Origin: Psychrosphaera sp. B3R10
GTDB lineage: Bacteria > Pseudomonadota > Gammaproteobacteria > Enterobacterales > Alteromonadaceae
Length of the DNA: 64,000 nucleotides
Assembly: GCF_018861025.1 (NCBI RefSeq)
Contig: NZ_JAHKQH010000023.1
Coordinates: 122,762-186,761 of the forward strand
Direction of reading: 5' to 3'
Part shown: piece by piece, positions 46,206-55,567 of the stretch
How the letters are laid out: each line of letters opens with the position of its first letter
Numbering within the stretch: position 1 is the first letter of the stretch
Translations under genes and position numbers: made by a program
The notes under the pieces: generated by a model
What the model saw: the letters and a program-made list of their open reading frames with translations, nothing else
Databases searched by the model: none
Told to the model about the DNA's origin: nothing

Positions 46206-46589
46206 GCTTGGCTAATTTATCTATGGCTTTTATTTACTCGATATCGATCGCATTAAACAGAAAAGATCATTAATTGAACATTTAAAATTGTCGATTTACA
46301 ATACGGTTTCAAGGGCAAAATTTTGCACCAAAAGTTTCGCATAATTCACAATGTATGTGATGACCAATTTGAACCGCTTTAATTTAAATTTGGGGGATAA
46401 ATGCTAAAAACTGTGATTCTGCGTCATATTCGTACAAATATAGCGTGTTTAGTCTAAAATTCTCAAGAATCGCTTGATCTTCTCAACCAAAAACTGTATA
46501 AATTGCGCCCTTTCGAATGCCCGGACAAATTAATTGGCCAATAGGGCTAATTAGATTGACGTCAGAATTTTTGTTTTGGAGTAAATGAC
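46206..46589. other. intergenic region before rpmB
   Basis: 384 bases with no credible gene. It holds a good sigma-70 promoter at 46474-46502 and probably the leader of the ribosomal-protein operon. A short imperfect hairpin just behind the cytidylyltransferase gene (46199-46218) is too weak to call a terminator. Confidence 0.6.
46474..46502 (+). promoter_or_regulatory. sigma-70 promoter of rpmB-rpmG
   Basis: TTGATC (-35) and TATAAA (-10) are separated by exactly 17 bases. The start of transcription should fall near 46510, about 80 bases before the rpmB ATG. Confidence 0.65.
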
Positions 46590-46826
46590 ATGGCTAAAGT
46601 TTGCCAAGTAACAGGTAAGCGCCCAACGGTTGGTAACAATCGTTCACATGCGCGTAACGCTACTCGACGTCGTTTCTTGCCTAACCTACAAACTCACCGT
46701 TTTTGGGTTGAAAGCGAGAAGCGCTTCGTTAAATTACGTTTATCTACTAAAGGTATGCGTATTATTGATAAAAAAGGTATTGATACAGTGCTTGCAGATA
46801 TGCGTGCAGCTGGTCAAAAAATCTAA
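46590..46826 (+). CDS. rpmB: 50S ribosomal protein L28
   Basis: 78 residues, the usual length. The N-terminus [20 protein letters not shown] and the body [18 protein letters not shown] are diagnostic for L28. GGAG precedes the ATG at a distance of 7 bases. It is followed after 11 bases by rpmG. Confidence 0.97.
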   Translation: MAKVCQVTGKRPTVGNNRSHARNATRRRFLPNLQTHRFWVESEKRFVKLRLSTKGMRIIDKKGIDTVLADMRAAGQKI

Positions 46827-46837
46827 GGAACTAAATC

Positions 46838-46993
46838 ATGCGTGATAAAATTCGTTTAGTTTCAACGGCTGGAACTGGTTATTTTTATACTACTGATAAA
46901 AATAAAAAGCTAATGCCTGAAAAGATGGAAATCAAAAAATTTGATCCAAAGATCCGTAAGCACGTGATCTTCAAAGAAGCTAAAATTAAGTAA
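46838..46993 (+). CDS. rpmG: 50S ribosomal protein L33
   Basis: 51 residues, read directly from the sequence; it starts [20 protein letters not shown] and ends [10 protein letters not shown]. It lacks the CxxC zinc-ribbon cysteines, so it is the zinc-independent form. AAGGAA lies before the ATG. The pair rpmB-rpmG is conserved in gammaproteobacteria, and a terminator follows. Confidence 0.97.
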   Translation: MRDKIRLVSTAGTGYFYTTDKNKKLMPEKMEIKKFDPKIRKHVIFKEAKIK

Positions 46994-47030
46994 GCTTTTT
47001 GAATTCTATTGAAACTTTTGCAAAAGTTTA

Positions 47031-47058
47031 AAAACCCAATCATTGATTGGGTTTTTTT
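47031..47058 (+). terminator. terminator after rpmG
   Basis: Stem AAAACCCAATC/GATTGGGTTTT with ATT loop and a run of T. Confidence 0.9.
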
Positions 47059-47139
47059 ATGCCTGAAATCTCCGTAAATGATTCAGCTCTTTCTCCTAAA
47101 GCTCATTTCTTGTAATCTAGCTACAACTTCCTTATTGAT

Positions 47140-47646
47140 ATGAAAAGCATGCGTATAAAACTGTCACGAATGGGCTGGAATAACGTCCTCATCTTTGCAT
47201 CAATGTTTATGATCTTGTTATTTAATTATTCCCATCGAATGATGACACAAGGGCATGAAAGCGGAGAAACTAATACTTTGGTGGGCGCGAATACGATTAT
47301 TCAAAGCATCGATTTTAATGGCATTAAAATCGAACGTTTAGGCGCAACATGGCGCTCGGTCAGTACGATTGAGCTCACTAAGCCTTTAAATACCGATTTA
47401 ATTGTTGAAACATGGACGCAACAGCCTTTTGTTGCATTGCAATCGCCCCCTTTAATGTTAGACACCACTGAAATATATCTTGTGGTTGTCTGGGCCGCTG
47501 GTGAGTCGAGTGGTTGGGTCTATGAGTTCGCAGTGGATAAAGTTGAGCAGACGACTTATGTGAAAAATCACCAGCAAAATACTTGGTTCTATGTTGAACC
47601 AGCATCATTAACGCATTTAATACCTGAATCCTTGTTAGAGTTGTAA
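47140..47646 (+). CDS. unrecognised membrane-anchored protein upstream of mutM
   Basis: 168 residues with one hydrophobic segment near the N-terminus (about 14-30, [17 protein letters not shown]) and a mostly beta-type outer domain without cysteines. I do not recognise the family. It ends 5 bases before the mutM start and so is very probably co-transcribed with it. The start ATG (MKSMRIK) could also be the second ATG three codons on. A role linked to mutM is not implied by sequence. Confidence 0.6.
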   Translation: MKSMRIKLSRMGWNNVLIFASMFMILLFNYSHRMMTQGHESGETNTLVGANTIIQSIDFNGIKIERLGATWRSVSTIELTKPLNTDLIVETWTQQPFVALQSPPLMLDTTEIYLVVVWAAGESSGWVYEFAVDKVEQTTYVKNHQQNTWFYVEPASLTHLIPESLLEL

Positions 47647-47651
47647 TAGTC

Positions 47652-48461
47652 ATGCCTGAGTTACCGGAAGTTGAAGTCAGTCGCATGGGGATAGAACCCC
47701 ATGTATTGGATCAAAAAGTCGTTGCAGTTGTTATTCGTAACAAACAGCTACGCTGGCCAATACCTGATGAGGTTCAATTACTCGTAGGTTCGCCAATAAC
47801 AGCGGTTACTCGTCGGGCTAAGTATCTGATGTTAGAAAGTGAAAAAGGCTCAGCCATTTTACACTTAGGTATGTCTGGCAAATTGCGGATCATTGATAAG
47901 GCGGTTCCAGTTGAAAAGCATGACCACGTTGACATCGAATTTGAAAATGGTTTAGTTTTACGGTTAAACGACCCAAGACGGTTTGGTGCTTTTTTGTGGC
48001 AGGAGGCAGGCCAGCAACATTCGTTATTGTTGAAACTTGGTCCAGAGCCTTTAACAGACGAATTTGATGACAAAAGATTATTCGAGAAATCCCGCAACAA
48101 AACGGGACCAGTAAAAAACTTTATTATGGATAATCATGTAGTTGTTGGTGTTGGTAATATTTATGCTAATGAAAGCTTGTTTAAAGCTGGGATAGATCCT
48201 CGACGACCGGCAGGAAAAATATCAAAAAAGCGTTATCAGTTATTGACCGAAAAGATTAAAGAGACGCTTGCTTTAGCTATTAAACAAGGCGGGACTACAT
48301 TAAAAGATTTTACTCAAAGTGATGGTAATCCAGGTTACTTTGCGCAGGAGTTATTGGTTTACGGTCGGGGTGGAAAGGCTTGTACTAACTGCGAATCGAC
48401 ATTACTTGAGGTAAAAATTGGTCAACGAGCGACTGTGTTTTGTAAAGGTTGCCAACGTTAA
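47652..48461 (+). CDS. mutM: formamidopyrimidine-DNA glycosylase (Fpg)
   Basis: Base-excision repair enzyme removing 8-oxoguanine and formamidopyrimidines. 269 residues. N-terminal [13 protein letters not shown] gives the catalytic Pro2 and Glu3; [11 protein letters not shown] is the H2TH region; the C-terminal zinc finger is CTNCES...FCKGCQR. The gene is near rpmB-rpmG as in E. coli. Confidence 0.97.
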   Translation: MPELPEVEVSRMGIEPHVLDQKVVAVVIRNKQLRWPIPDEVQLLVGSPITAVTRRAKYLMLESEKGSAILHLGMSGKLRIIDKAVPVEKHDHVDIEFENGLVLRLNDPRRFGAFLWQEAGQQHSLLLKLGPEPLTDEFDDKRLFEKSRNKTGPVKNFIMDNHVVVGVGNIYANESLFKAGIDPRRPAGKISKKRYQLLTEKIKETLALAIKQGGTTLKDFTQSDGNPGYFAQELLVYGRGGKACTNCESTLLEVKIGQRATVFCKGCQR

Positions 48462-48513
48462 TATTTCACGATATGGTCGGAGCAGTTAACTAATATAGAT
48501 ACAAGTGAATACC

Positions 48514-49884
48514 ATGGAATTTATTTCACAACTCAACCATACATTTAATTTAGGTGTGACAAAGCCTATTGGCTGGCGTAAAGGCCAACTTCTTGCCCTA
48601 AAACGACTTATGGTCGAAAATGAAAATGCGATTTATCGAGCGCTAAAAGCGGATCTCAACAAATCACAAACTGAAGCCCATGCGTCTGAATTCTCATACG
48701 TGCTAAATGACATCAAATACTTTATCAAACACCTTAAGTCCTTGAGTAAACCACGGGCAATAGGTACGCCTATGCTAACCCAACCTGGCCGCTCTTATTT
48801 GGTTCCTGAACCCTATGGCACAGTGTTAATTATGGGCGCGTGGAACTATCCAATCCAACTTGTATTAAGTCCGATGATAGCAGCAATCAGTGCTGGGAAT
48901 TGTGTGGTACTAAAACCGTCAGAACTCGCTATGAACGTTTCAAATTTAATTGCTGAGCTCATCCCCAAATATATGGATAAATCCGCTGTAGCTGTTTATG
49001 AGGGCGGGGTAGAAGCGACTACGGCGTTATTGCAGCAGCGTTTCGATTACATAATGTACACCGGAAGTGAAACCGTAGGTAAAATCGTTATGCGCGCAGC
49101 AAGTGAGCATTTAACCCCGGTGGCATTAGAGTTAGGTGGTAAGAGTCCGTGTATCGTCGATGACAAAACTAATATGTCGGTGACAGCAGACCGTATCATT
49201 TGGGCCAAGTATTTAAATGCCGGGCAAACGTGCATCGCCCCAGATTATATTTTGGTGACTAAAAAAACACGACCGCTATTAATCGAAGCCCTCAAAAAGA
49301 GTGTAGTAAAGCAATATGGTGAAGATCCTAAACGATCGAATGATTTCGGGCGCATTGTAAACGACAGGCACTTTGCAAGAATATCGGGCTATTTGGCGGC
49401 GCAAAATGAAAATGTCGTATTTGGTGGGGAAAGTGATTCAAAAGATAATTACATTTCACCGACATTTGTATTAAATCCCGACTTAATGAGTGATCTGATG
49501 GTGGAAGAAATTTTCGGCCCAGTGTTGCCTATTGTTGAAGTTGATTCGATGCAGGAAGCCAAGGATTTTGTTAATCAACGCGAGAAACCATTAGCCTTGT
49601 ATTTGTTCAGCCAAGACAACCAAACAGTTGAAATGATTAAGCAGCAAACAAGCTCAGGTACACTTTGTATCAATGATGCTGTCATCTTTATGGTGAATCA
49701 TGAAATGCCGTTTGGTGGCGTCGGGAATTCAGGTATGGGCTGTTATCATGGCAAATGGGGATTTGATACATTTAGTCATATCAAGCCCGTGATGCATAGG
49801 AGCTTTTTTGCTGACATGCCAATCAGATATGCACCATTTACAAAATTAAAATCAATGATGTTAAAACTGGCAACCAAATTATAA
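48514..49884 (+). CDS. aldehyde dehydrogenase (class 3 / coniferyl type)
   Basis: 456 residues of the NAD(P)-dependent aldehyde dehydrogenase family, close to class 3 enzymes without N-terminal extension. Catalytic Glu is in ALELGGKSPCIVDD and catalytic Cys in LNAGQTCIAPDYIL; the C-terminus has SGMGCYHGKWGFDTFSH, typical of class 3/fatty-aldehyde types. ATG 48514 is chosen; GTG 48505 would add three residues. It overlaps the convergent small gene by six bases at the 3' end. Substrate is unknown. Confidence 0.92.
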   Translation: MEFISQLNHTFNLGVTKPIGWRKGQLLALKRLMVENENAIYRALKADLNKSQTEAHASEFSYVLNDIKYFIKHLKSLSKPRAIGTPMLTQPGRSYLVPEPYGTVLIMGAWNYPIQLVLSPMIAAISAGNCVVLKPSELAMNVSNLIAELIPKYMDKSAVAVYEGGVEATTALLQQRFDYIMYTGSETVGKIVMRAASEHLTPVALELGGKSPCIVDDKTNMSVTADRIIWAKYLNAGQTCIAPDYILVTKKTRPLLIEALKKSVVKQYGEDPKRSNDFGRIVNDRHFARISGYLAAQNENVVFGGESDSKDNYISPTFVLNPDLMSDLMVEEIFGPVLPIVEVDSMQEAKDFVNQREKPLALYLFSQDNQTVEMIKQQTSSGTLCINDAVIFMVNHEMPFGGVGNSGMGCYHGKWGFDTFSHIKPVMHRSFFADMPIRYAPFTKLKSMMLKLATKL

Positions 49885-50202
49885 TTTAGGCTTGTCGGAT
49901 ACGACAGAAGTTGTGATGTCGGCGAGGTCCTCGCGGAAACCACTGTATTGGCAATAGACGCTGTCATCAAATTTAGCGATGACATTAGATGTGCAATACT
50001 TGTGGGCGACATCACTGTCGATATAAATAAGGTCTCCAGCATTACACGGGTGCGGACTTTTACGCACGTAAACACTCGCACAGCGCGTGTACTGTGGTTT
50101 ATATGCTCGTGGATCCCATTTGTTTGTCATTCGTTCGTATTGAAAAATCGCAATGATCGAAAAAACAAACATTAGGCAGATGTAAAAAACAAATTTATAC
50201 AT
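49879..50202 (-). CDS. small single-span membrane protein, unrecognised
   Basis: 107 residues: an N-terminal hydrophobic segment (YKFVFYICLMFVFSIIAIF) followed by an outer part with four cysteines (CASV, HPCN, KYCT, VYCQ), suggesting two disulfides in the periplasm. It overlaps the end of the convergent aldehyde dehydrogenase gene by six bases. An upstream start context is not strong. No family recognised. Confidence 0.5.
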   Translation of the reverse strand: MYKFVFYICLMFVFSIIAIFQYERMTNKWDPRAYKPQYTRCASVYVRKSPHPCNAGDLIYIDSDVAHKYCTSNVIAKFDDSVYCQYSGFREDLADITTSVVSDKPKL

Positions 50203-50624
50203 GGTTACCTAGTTTAAATGGAGCTAAGGAAGTAAATCTTCCACACTCCTAAGACTCATATTTAAAAGTGAAATTGTAAAGCATTCCCCATAATCTCGAC
50301 AATTGGGAATTGGCATAAAATTAATGCTAGAGGGAATAAAATACATCGAATCTCTTCCCCCCACTTAACTAATTTTAGCGTAAATAACAGGCCATAAAAA
50401 AGTCTGAGGAAATGCAGGTTTTCGACTAAAATTGGTTAATGTAAAGTCAATTTAACACATACTGGTTCTACTTCAAAATTAGCTATTTAAGTATATGTGC
50501 GTTTAGATTAAGGCAAATGAATCACTTTTGTTTTATATTAAAACTATTTAGTAGTGACGACTTATTAAGCAGTGATAAGTAAATTGTTGATTAATCAGGG
50601 ATAGAACACGCCAAAAGGAGATAA
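50203..50624. other. AT-rich intergenic region before the hybrid kinase gene
   Basis: About 420 bases between divergent genes. No open frame, repeat or RNA gene is seen; it should hold promoters for both sides. The last bases give the ribosome site AAAAGGAG of the kinase gene. Confidence 0.5.
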
Positions 50625-52946
50625 TTGGCTGTAATTAAGTCGATAGAAAATTACCGTCGATTATTCGGCATTCGATGTGGTTATTTTAGGGAACTTCATT
50701 TGTCAGATTTACAATCTAAGCCTCGTTTTTTAACGGTACTGTCGATATCAATATTATTATTTGTATTTATACCGGTTACTTTTTCAGCGGTTTATTTTAT
50801 TAATAATACCTATCAAGATGCGTTAGTTCGGGCACAAAACAATGTTGATTTAGAAGCTAAAACGACGGCCCTTGAAGTTAAAAATAAGCTAGCGACGTTA
50901 CATTACGAACTACTCACGTTTAGTCAAAGCCCAGTTATGGGTGAAGTTGCCGTTAATCTGCTGTACTCACAGTTTGTGGTAAAACAGTTGCAAAAATTGG
51001 TGCAACGCAACACTTTAATCACTGGCGCCTTTATCGCAGATGGTTCGGATTTTATTGTTGAAGGGTATCCCTACGAAATTCTACGTATAGGCACTGGTGA
51101 ATTTCAGAAAATGACCAATAAACTAATATCCATTGCGGTTGATGATAATACCTCTAAGTTATTAATATTGGATCATCAGACCCTTACAACGGACTATATG
51201 GAGTTACTCAATGACGGCGCTAACATCTTATTTTATTTACCTTTAAAGAAAAAAGTCGACTCTTTAGTAAGCCCATTTAAAGTCACTGCTGGTTTATTTG
51301 TTTTAATTGACACCGATAAATTAACGACCGCAAAATTATCATCTGATGGGCTGCCAGATATAATAGAAATGGATATCGGTGGAAGAAAAGTCATGGCCGA
51401 TGAAAAGCAAACCGGTGTTGATTATCTGGTGGCTAATACCTCAACTGATCTCACGTTATCGCATTTCGATAAAGAAGAACCACATCAACTCAACCTGACT
51501 TATTATAGCGCTACGAGTCATTACACAACAGACATCGAGTCTGCTGTCATAAATACATTAATATTTATGCTCATCATGTTAATTGTTGTTTTGCTCGCCT
51601 TAGCATTTTTCGCTTCTCATATTACCGGACCGCTACGTCATCTACTTGATTTTAGTCGCCGGTTGTCTAAAGGCAATTATACCGAATTTGACTACGATGC
51701 AAATTATCAAGAGTTTAATGAACTCATCAGCCATTTAAACGGTATGGCGACCACGATTCAAAAGCAGTTGTCAGGATTGGAAAAAGAAAAAGAAAATGCC
51801 GAGGCGTCAGAGAAGATAAAAGCTCGCTTTTTAGCAAATATGAGTCACGAAATCCGAACACCACTCAACGGGATCTTAGGGTTACTTAATATGCTAGATA
51901 AGCATGAGCTGGATCACCAAGCTAAAGATTGGGTAACAGCCTCGTTATCAACGTCAAACTTATTGCTTCATATCGTTAACGACATACTCGATTTTTCTAA
52001 ACTAGAAGAAGACAAAGTAGAAATAGAAAGTACAACCTTTTCAGTTAGGGAAATCGTGGCGTCGGTTATCAATCCGCATGAAAGCTTAATCGAAGATAAA
52101 GGGCTTAGTTTAACCATTAATTTTGAACATAATATGCGTGAGTTTTGGATTGGCGACCCGATGAGGATCAGTCAGGTTCTATTAAACCTTATTTCCAATG
52201 CGACAAAGTTTACCAATGTTGGTGGCATTAGACTCAACGTATCAGCAATATTTATACATCACCAATGGTTTCTCGAATTGGAGATCGTCGATACTGGCAT
52301 TGGGATCTCGGCGGAACAACAAAGTAAACTGTTTCAGTCATTCCAACAAGCTGATATTTCGACTACCAGAAAGTTTGGTGGTACAGGCTTAGGGCTGTCT
52401 ATTGCACATAAACTTGTTCATTTAATGGGGGGCGAGATCAGCGTTAAAAGTGAAGTCGGTAAAGGTACCACTTTTAAAGTATCAGTGGCTGTACTCGAAA
52501 CACAGCAAAAAGAACAGTCTGAAGATATACATGTTTACGTGCCAGATTTAACTCATATCACTATTTTAGTCGCAGAAGACAATAAAATTAATCAGTTGAT
52601 TATTAGCCATATATTAAAACCGACAATGGTGAAACTTGTTATTGTCGAAGATGGTAAACAAGCAGTAGAAGCTTGTAAAACGCAAAATTTCGATATCATT
52701 CTTATGGATGTTCAAATGCCTATAATGGATGGGTTACAGGCAACTGTAGCGCTTAGAAAACAAGGTTTTGAAATGCCCATTATTATGCAAACCGCCAACG
52801 TATTAGTGGATGAAATCGATTCATATTTGAAAAGTGGCGCCACCGCTCATATTGCCAAGCCTATCGTTGACTCTGTGCTTTATAAAACGATACAGCATTG
52901 CTTAACCCCAGAGTTATTTGAGGGACAAATCTTTGAACAAGAGTAG
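50625..52946 (+). CDS. hybrid sensor histidine kinase / response regulator
   Basis: 773-residue inner-membrane kinase. Order: transmembrane segment near 38-60, periplasmic sensor (about 60-305, dCache-like), second transmembrane segment near 310-335, HAMP-like linker with coiled coil, HisKA with phospho-acceptor His408 (MSHEIRTPLNG), HATPase with N box NLISNATKF and G boxes DTGIGIS and GGTGLGLS, then a C-terminal receiver with phospho-acceptor Asp695 (IILMDVQMP). TTG 50625 is taken as start because AGGAG lies 4 bases before it. The next gene, a solute-binding protein, begins inside its 3' end, so the two work together. Confidence 0.9.
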   Translation: MAVIKSIENYRRLFGIRCGYFRELHLSDLQSKPRFLTVLSISILLFVFIPVTFSAVYFINNTYQDALVRAQNNVDLEAKTTALEVKNKLATLHYELLTFSQSPVMGEVAVNLLYSQFVVKQLQKLVQRNTLITGAFIADGSDFIVEGYPYEILRIGTGEFQKMTNKLISIAVDDNTSKLLILDHQTLTTDYMELLNDGANILFYLPLKKKVDSLVSPFKVTAGLFVLIDTDKLTTAKLSSDGLPDIIEMDIGGRKVMADEKQTGVDYLVANTSTDLTLSHFDKEEPHQLNLTYYSATSHYTTDIESAVINTLIFMLIMLIVVLLALAFFASHITGPLRHLLDFSRRLSKGNYTEFDYDANYQEFNELISHLNGMATTIQKQLSGLEKEKENAEASEKIKARFLANMSHEIRTPLNGILGLLNMLDKHELDHQAKDWVTASLSTSNLLLHIVNDILDFSKLEEDKVEIESTTFSVREIVASVINPHESLIEDKGLSLTINFEHNMREFWIGDPMRISQVLLNLISNATKFTNVGGIRLNVSAIFIHHQWFLELEIVDTGIGISAEQQSKLFQSFQQADISTTRKFGGTGLGLSIAHKLVHLMGGEISVKSEVGKGTTFKVSVAVLETQQKEQSEDIHVYVPDLTHITILVAEDNKINQLIISHILKPTMVKLVIVEDGKQAVEACKTQNFDIILMDVQMPIMDGLQATVALRKQGFEMPIIMQTANVLVDEIDSYLKSGATAHIAKPIVDSVLYKTIQHCLTPELFEGQIFEQE

Positions 52947-54102
52947 ATGTCTAGGTTTTATATTATTGCTGACGAGTCACTTTACACTTTACAGTGAAGA
53001 ACTTACCGTTGCCTTTACGCAAGAAACTTATGACTTAACATCAATGTTTAATCGTTTTTCTAAGCAAACGGGTACTCAAATCAGAATTGCGACGTTAGGT
53101 TCAGAGGATTTGAAAGTTGAACTGTTACAACGAGCCGGCGAAAACATGTTGCCGGACGCCATTGTTGTCCCAGCCGATTACATAGGACTAGAAGAGATAA
53201 AATATAGCCCAATCCCCGCCTCATTAAATCATCCAGATACAAATAAAAGTTTGATAAACGGGCTAAGACTTGACGGCAGACAAGTCGCTATCCCGATAAT
53301 CGCCGGTAATCATTTGGTCTTATATTTTAATAAAACTCATATTGCCGACCCAGCTAAAGAGTGGCGTGAGTTGATTGAGCAAAGATCTATATTAACAACA
53401 GGGACAAGCTTGATTGGTTGGAGCTATAACGAGATGTATTGGTTTTTACCATTTTTGACGGCATTTGGGGAGCCACCATTAGTGAACCAAAAAATCCAAC
53501 TAAATACACAGGGCATGAAAAACGCATTGTCATATTATTGGTCGTTTTCGCAGCAAAATGTTGTGGATGAGAAATGCGATTACCAGTGTACTTTTGACCG
53601 ATTTTCCGACGGTAATATGGCCTATATGATTAACGGCGTATGGGCCAGCGGAAAATTGATAAAAAATATGGGGGACAATGTTGGGATTGCTGAATTGCCC
53701 CACATCGAAAATAAAATCATGCGGCCTTATTATTCTGCTTACGTTATTGCCTTTCCAAACAACTCATTATCGTCAAACAAGGCAGCAATTTTGAAAAAGC
53801 TTGCGATGTTTTTTCAATCGCACGAAACCCAAACACTGTTGTGGTCAGAGATACATGCATTGCCGGTCAATCAAGTCGTTAGCAAAGAAATCTATAACAA
53901 TGCGAATAGCAATGAAAAGGCCATATTTAAGCAATTGGAACATGCTATTCCGTTGCCAACAACACGGGAGATGGCTATAGCTTGGGCGGCAATGGGGAAA
54001 GGGATCGGACGTTATCGTGCGGGTATCCTTGATTTAGAACAGGTGTCCGACTATATGCAACATGTGGCGGACAAATCGCTCAAAGAACTCGATGAGAATT
54101 AG
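52933..54102 (+). CDS. extracellular solute-binding protein family 1-like
   Basis: 389-residue exported protein. Signal-like N-terminus (LGFILLLTSHFTLYSEE), then a sugar-type binding fold: FNRFSKQTGTQIRI, AIVVPADYIGL, IPIIAGNHLVLYFNKTHI, GNMAYMINGVWASG. It resembles maltose/glycerol-phosphate-type binding proteins. TTG 52933, 8 bases after AGGG, is chosen; TTG 52918 is possible. The start lies inside the end of the hybrid kinase gene. No permease follows, so it may present a ligand to the kinase sensor rather than to a transporter; this is inference. Confidence 0.78.
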   Translation: MNKSRCLGFILLLTSHFTLYSEELTVAFTQETYDLTSMFNRFSKQTGTQIRIATLGSEDLKVELLQRAGENMLPDAIVVPADYIGLEEIKYSPIPASLNHPDTNKSLINGLRLDGRQVAIPIIAGNHLVLYFNKTHIADPAKEWRELIEQRSILTTGTSLIGWSYNEMYWFLPFLTAFGEPPLVNQKIQLNTQGMKNALSYYWSFSQQNVVDEKCDYQCTFDRFSDGNMAYMINGVWASGKLIKNMGDNVGIAELPHIENKIMRPYYSAYVIAFPNNSLSSNKAAILKKLAMFFQSHETQTLLWSEIHALPVNQVVSKEIYNNANSNEKAIFKQLEHAIPLPTTREMAIAWAAMGKGIGRYRAGILDLEQVSDYMQHVADKSLKELDEN

Positions 54103-54148
54103 CCAATTCAGAAGGCAACTAAACGTATAAAGGCTAACAAGATATAAA

Positions 54149-54179
54149 AACGACGAGTGATGTTAAGTCTCTCGTCGTT
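54149..54179. terminator. hairpin between convergent genes
   Basis: AACGACGAG (54149-54157) pairs with CTCGTCGTT (54171-54179) across a 13-base loop. It lies between the solute-binding gene and the symporter gene. Weak T tract. Confidence 0.45.
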
Positions 54180-54207
54180 GATATAAATTACTACTGTCTA
54201 ACGGCAA

Positions 54208-55563
54208 TCAATTAGCTAATTTTTTGAAATAGATATTGGCAGCTGTTTTCACTTTGGGCGCTAATATGAACGCTGACAACATTGTCGGAATTGCCATTAA
54301 CCCGTACATTCCCATCATGAAATTAAAGACGACATCGAGCGTCACAATACAACCGACAATGATCATAAACAAATAAAACCACTTGTAGTATTTTCGGCTA
54401 GATTCACCCCACAAAAAGACAAAGCATTTTTCACCATAATACCAATAGGTAAACATAGTGCTCGCGGCTAAGAAAAGTATTTGAATTGCCAACAAGACTT
54501 GACCAGTTAAGCCTAATTCTTGGCCAAAGACCTGCATTGTTAGTTCAACCCCTTTGACTCCTTCAACGCCCTGCCACATGCCCGAAGCTAATATGACAAG
54601 AGCGGTACAAGTACAAATGATAAGTGTGTCGACAATTGGACCTAACATGCCAACAAGGCCTTCACGGATCGGTTCGTTGGTTTTTGCTGCACCGTGGGCC
54701 ATGACTTCAGTGCCGATACCAGCTTCATTAGAAAATACACCCCGGGAAACGCCAATGATAATCACGCCTATAATGCCACCAGAGATAGCCTTAGGGTTAA
54801 ATGCTTCGGTAAAAATAGACCCGATGAGTGCTGGGATTTCACCAAGATGGTTAAATAACACAGCAAGCGTCATTAGCAGATAAGTAATAGCCATTGTTGG
54901 GACAAGTCGACTCGTGACATATGCAACACGTTGTAGGCCACCGAGAATAACACCCGCAACAAGTGTAGTGACAATCGCAGCCATTATATAATTAAACATT
55001 TCAGGAGAAGAAATCCAGTTTTCTGGGATTAACTCCTCACGGAATGCAGCAGTAAGCTGATTGGCTTGAAACGACGGAATTGTGCCGAACAAACCGGCAA
55101 AGGCGAATAGCATAGCCAGTGGTTTCCAGTTTTTTCCTAGACCTTCCATGATGACATACATTGGTCCGCCTTGAAGTTCACCATTTGCATCCTTTTGACG
55201 AAACATAACGCCCAACGAACAGGTAAAAAACTTGGTCGAAACACCCAGTAACGCTGTTAACCACATCCAAAATACGGCACCGGGACCACCGGCTGTAATG
55301 GCTAATGCAACACCGGATATATTGCCCATGCCAACGGTACCCGCTAGTGCCGCAGATAAGGCTTGAGAATGGGTAAGTTGTCCGTCTTCAGAGTCTTTGT
55401 CGTGTTTGCCCGTCAATAGGCTTATGCCGTGGCCAATATAACGAAATGGCACTAATCGTGAGTAAAGTGAAAAGAATAATCCACCGCCGACTAATAAAAT
55501 AATGAGAGGTGGCCCCCAAACAAAATTGACAAATGCCGCGGTGATTTCTGATAAAAAGTCCAT
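54208..55563 (-). CDS. sodium:alanine symporter (AGCS family)
   Basis: 451-residue inner-membrane transporter for alanine or glycine with Na+. Signature: GVFSNEAGIGTEVMAHGAAK, with GTVGMGNISGVALAI and PGAVFWMWLTALLG; about ten hydrophobic segments. ATG 55563 is chosen because family members begin near the first helix and because it leaves a 4-base gap to the stop of the upstream MFS gene; a longer reading to 55614 would overlap that gene. AAGG lies before the start. Confidence 0.93.
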   Translation of the reverse strand: MDFLSEITAAFVNFVWGPPLIILLVGGGLFFSLYSRLVPFRYIGHGISLLTGKHDKDSEDGQLTHSQALSAALAGTVGMGNISGVALAITAGGPGAVFWMWLTALLGVSTKFFTCSLGVMFRQKDANGELQGGPMYVIMEGLGKNWKPLAMLFAFAGLFGTIPSFQANQLTAAFREELIPENWISSPEMFNYIMAAIVTTLVAGVILGGLQRVAYVTSRLVPTMAITYLLMTLAVLFNHLGEIPALIGSIFTEAFNPKAISGGIIGVIIIGVSRGVFSNEAGIGTEVMAHGAAKTNEPIREGLVGMLGPIVDTLIICTCTALVILASGMWQGVEGVKGVELTMQVFGQELGLTGQVLLAIQILFLAASTMFTYWYYGEKCFVFLWGESSRKYYKWFYLFMIIVGCIVTLDVVFNFMMGMYGLMAIPTMLSAFILAPKVKTAANIYFKKLAN

Positions 55564-55567
55564 TGAA

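Noticed and set aside
46630-46845. Open frame overlapping rpmB
   Set aside because: Out-of-frame shadow of rpmB; the real neighbour is rpmG at 46838-46993.
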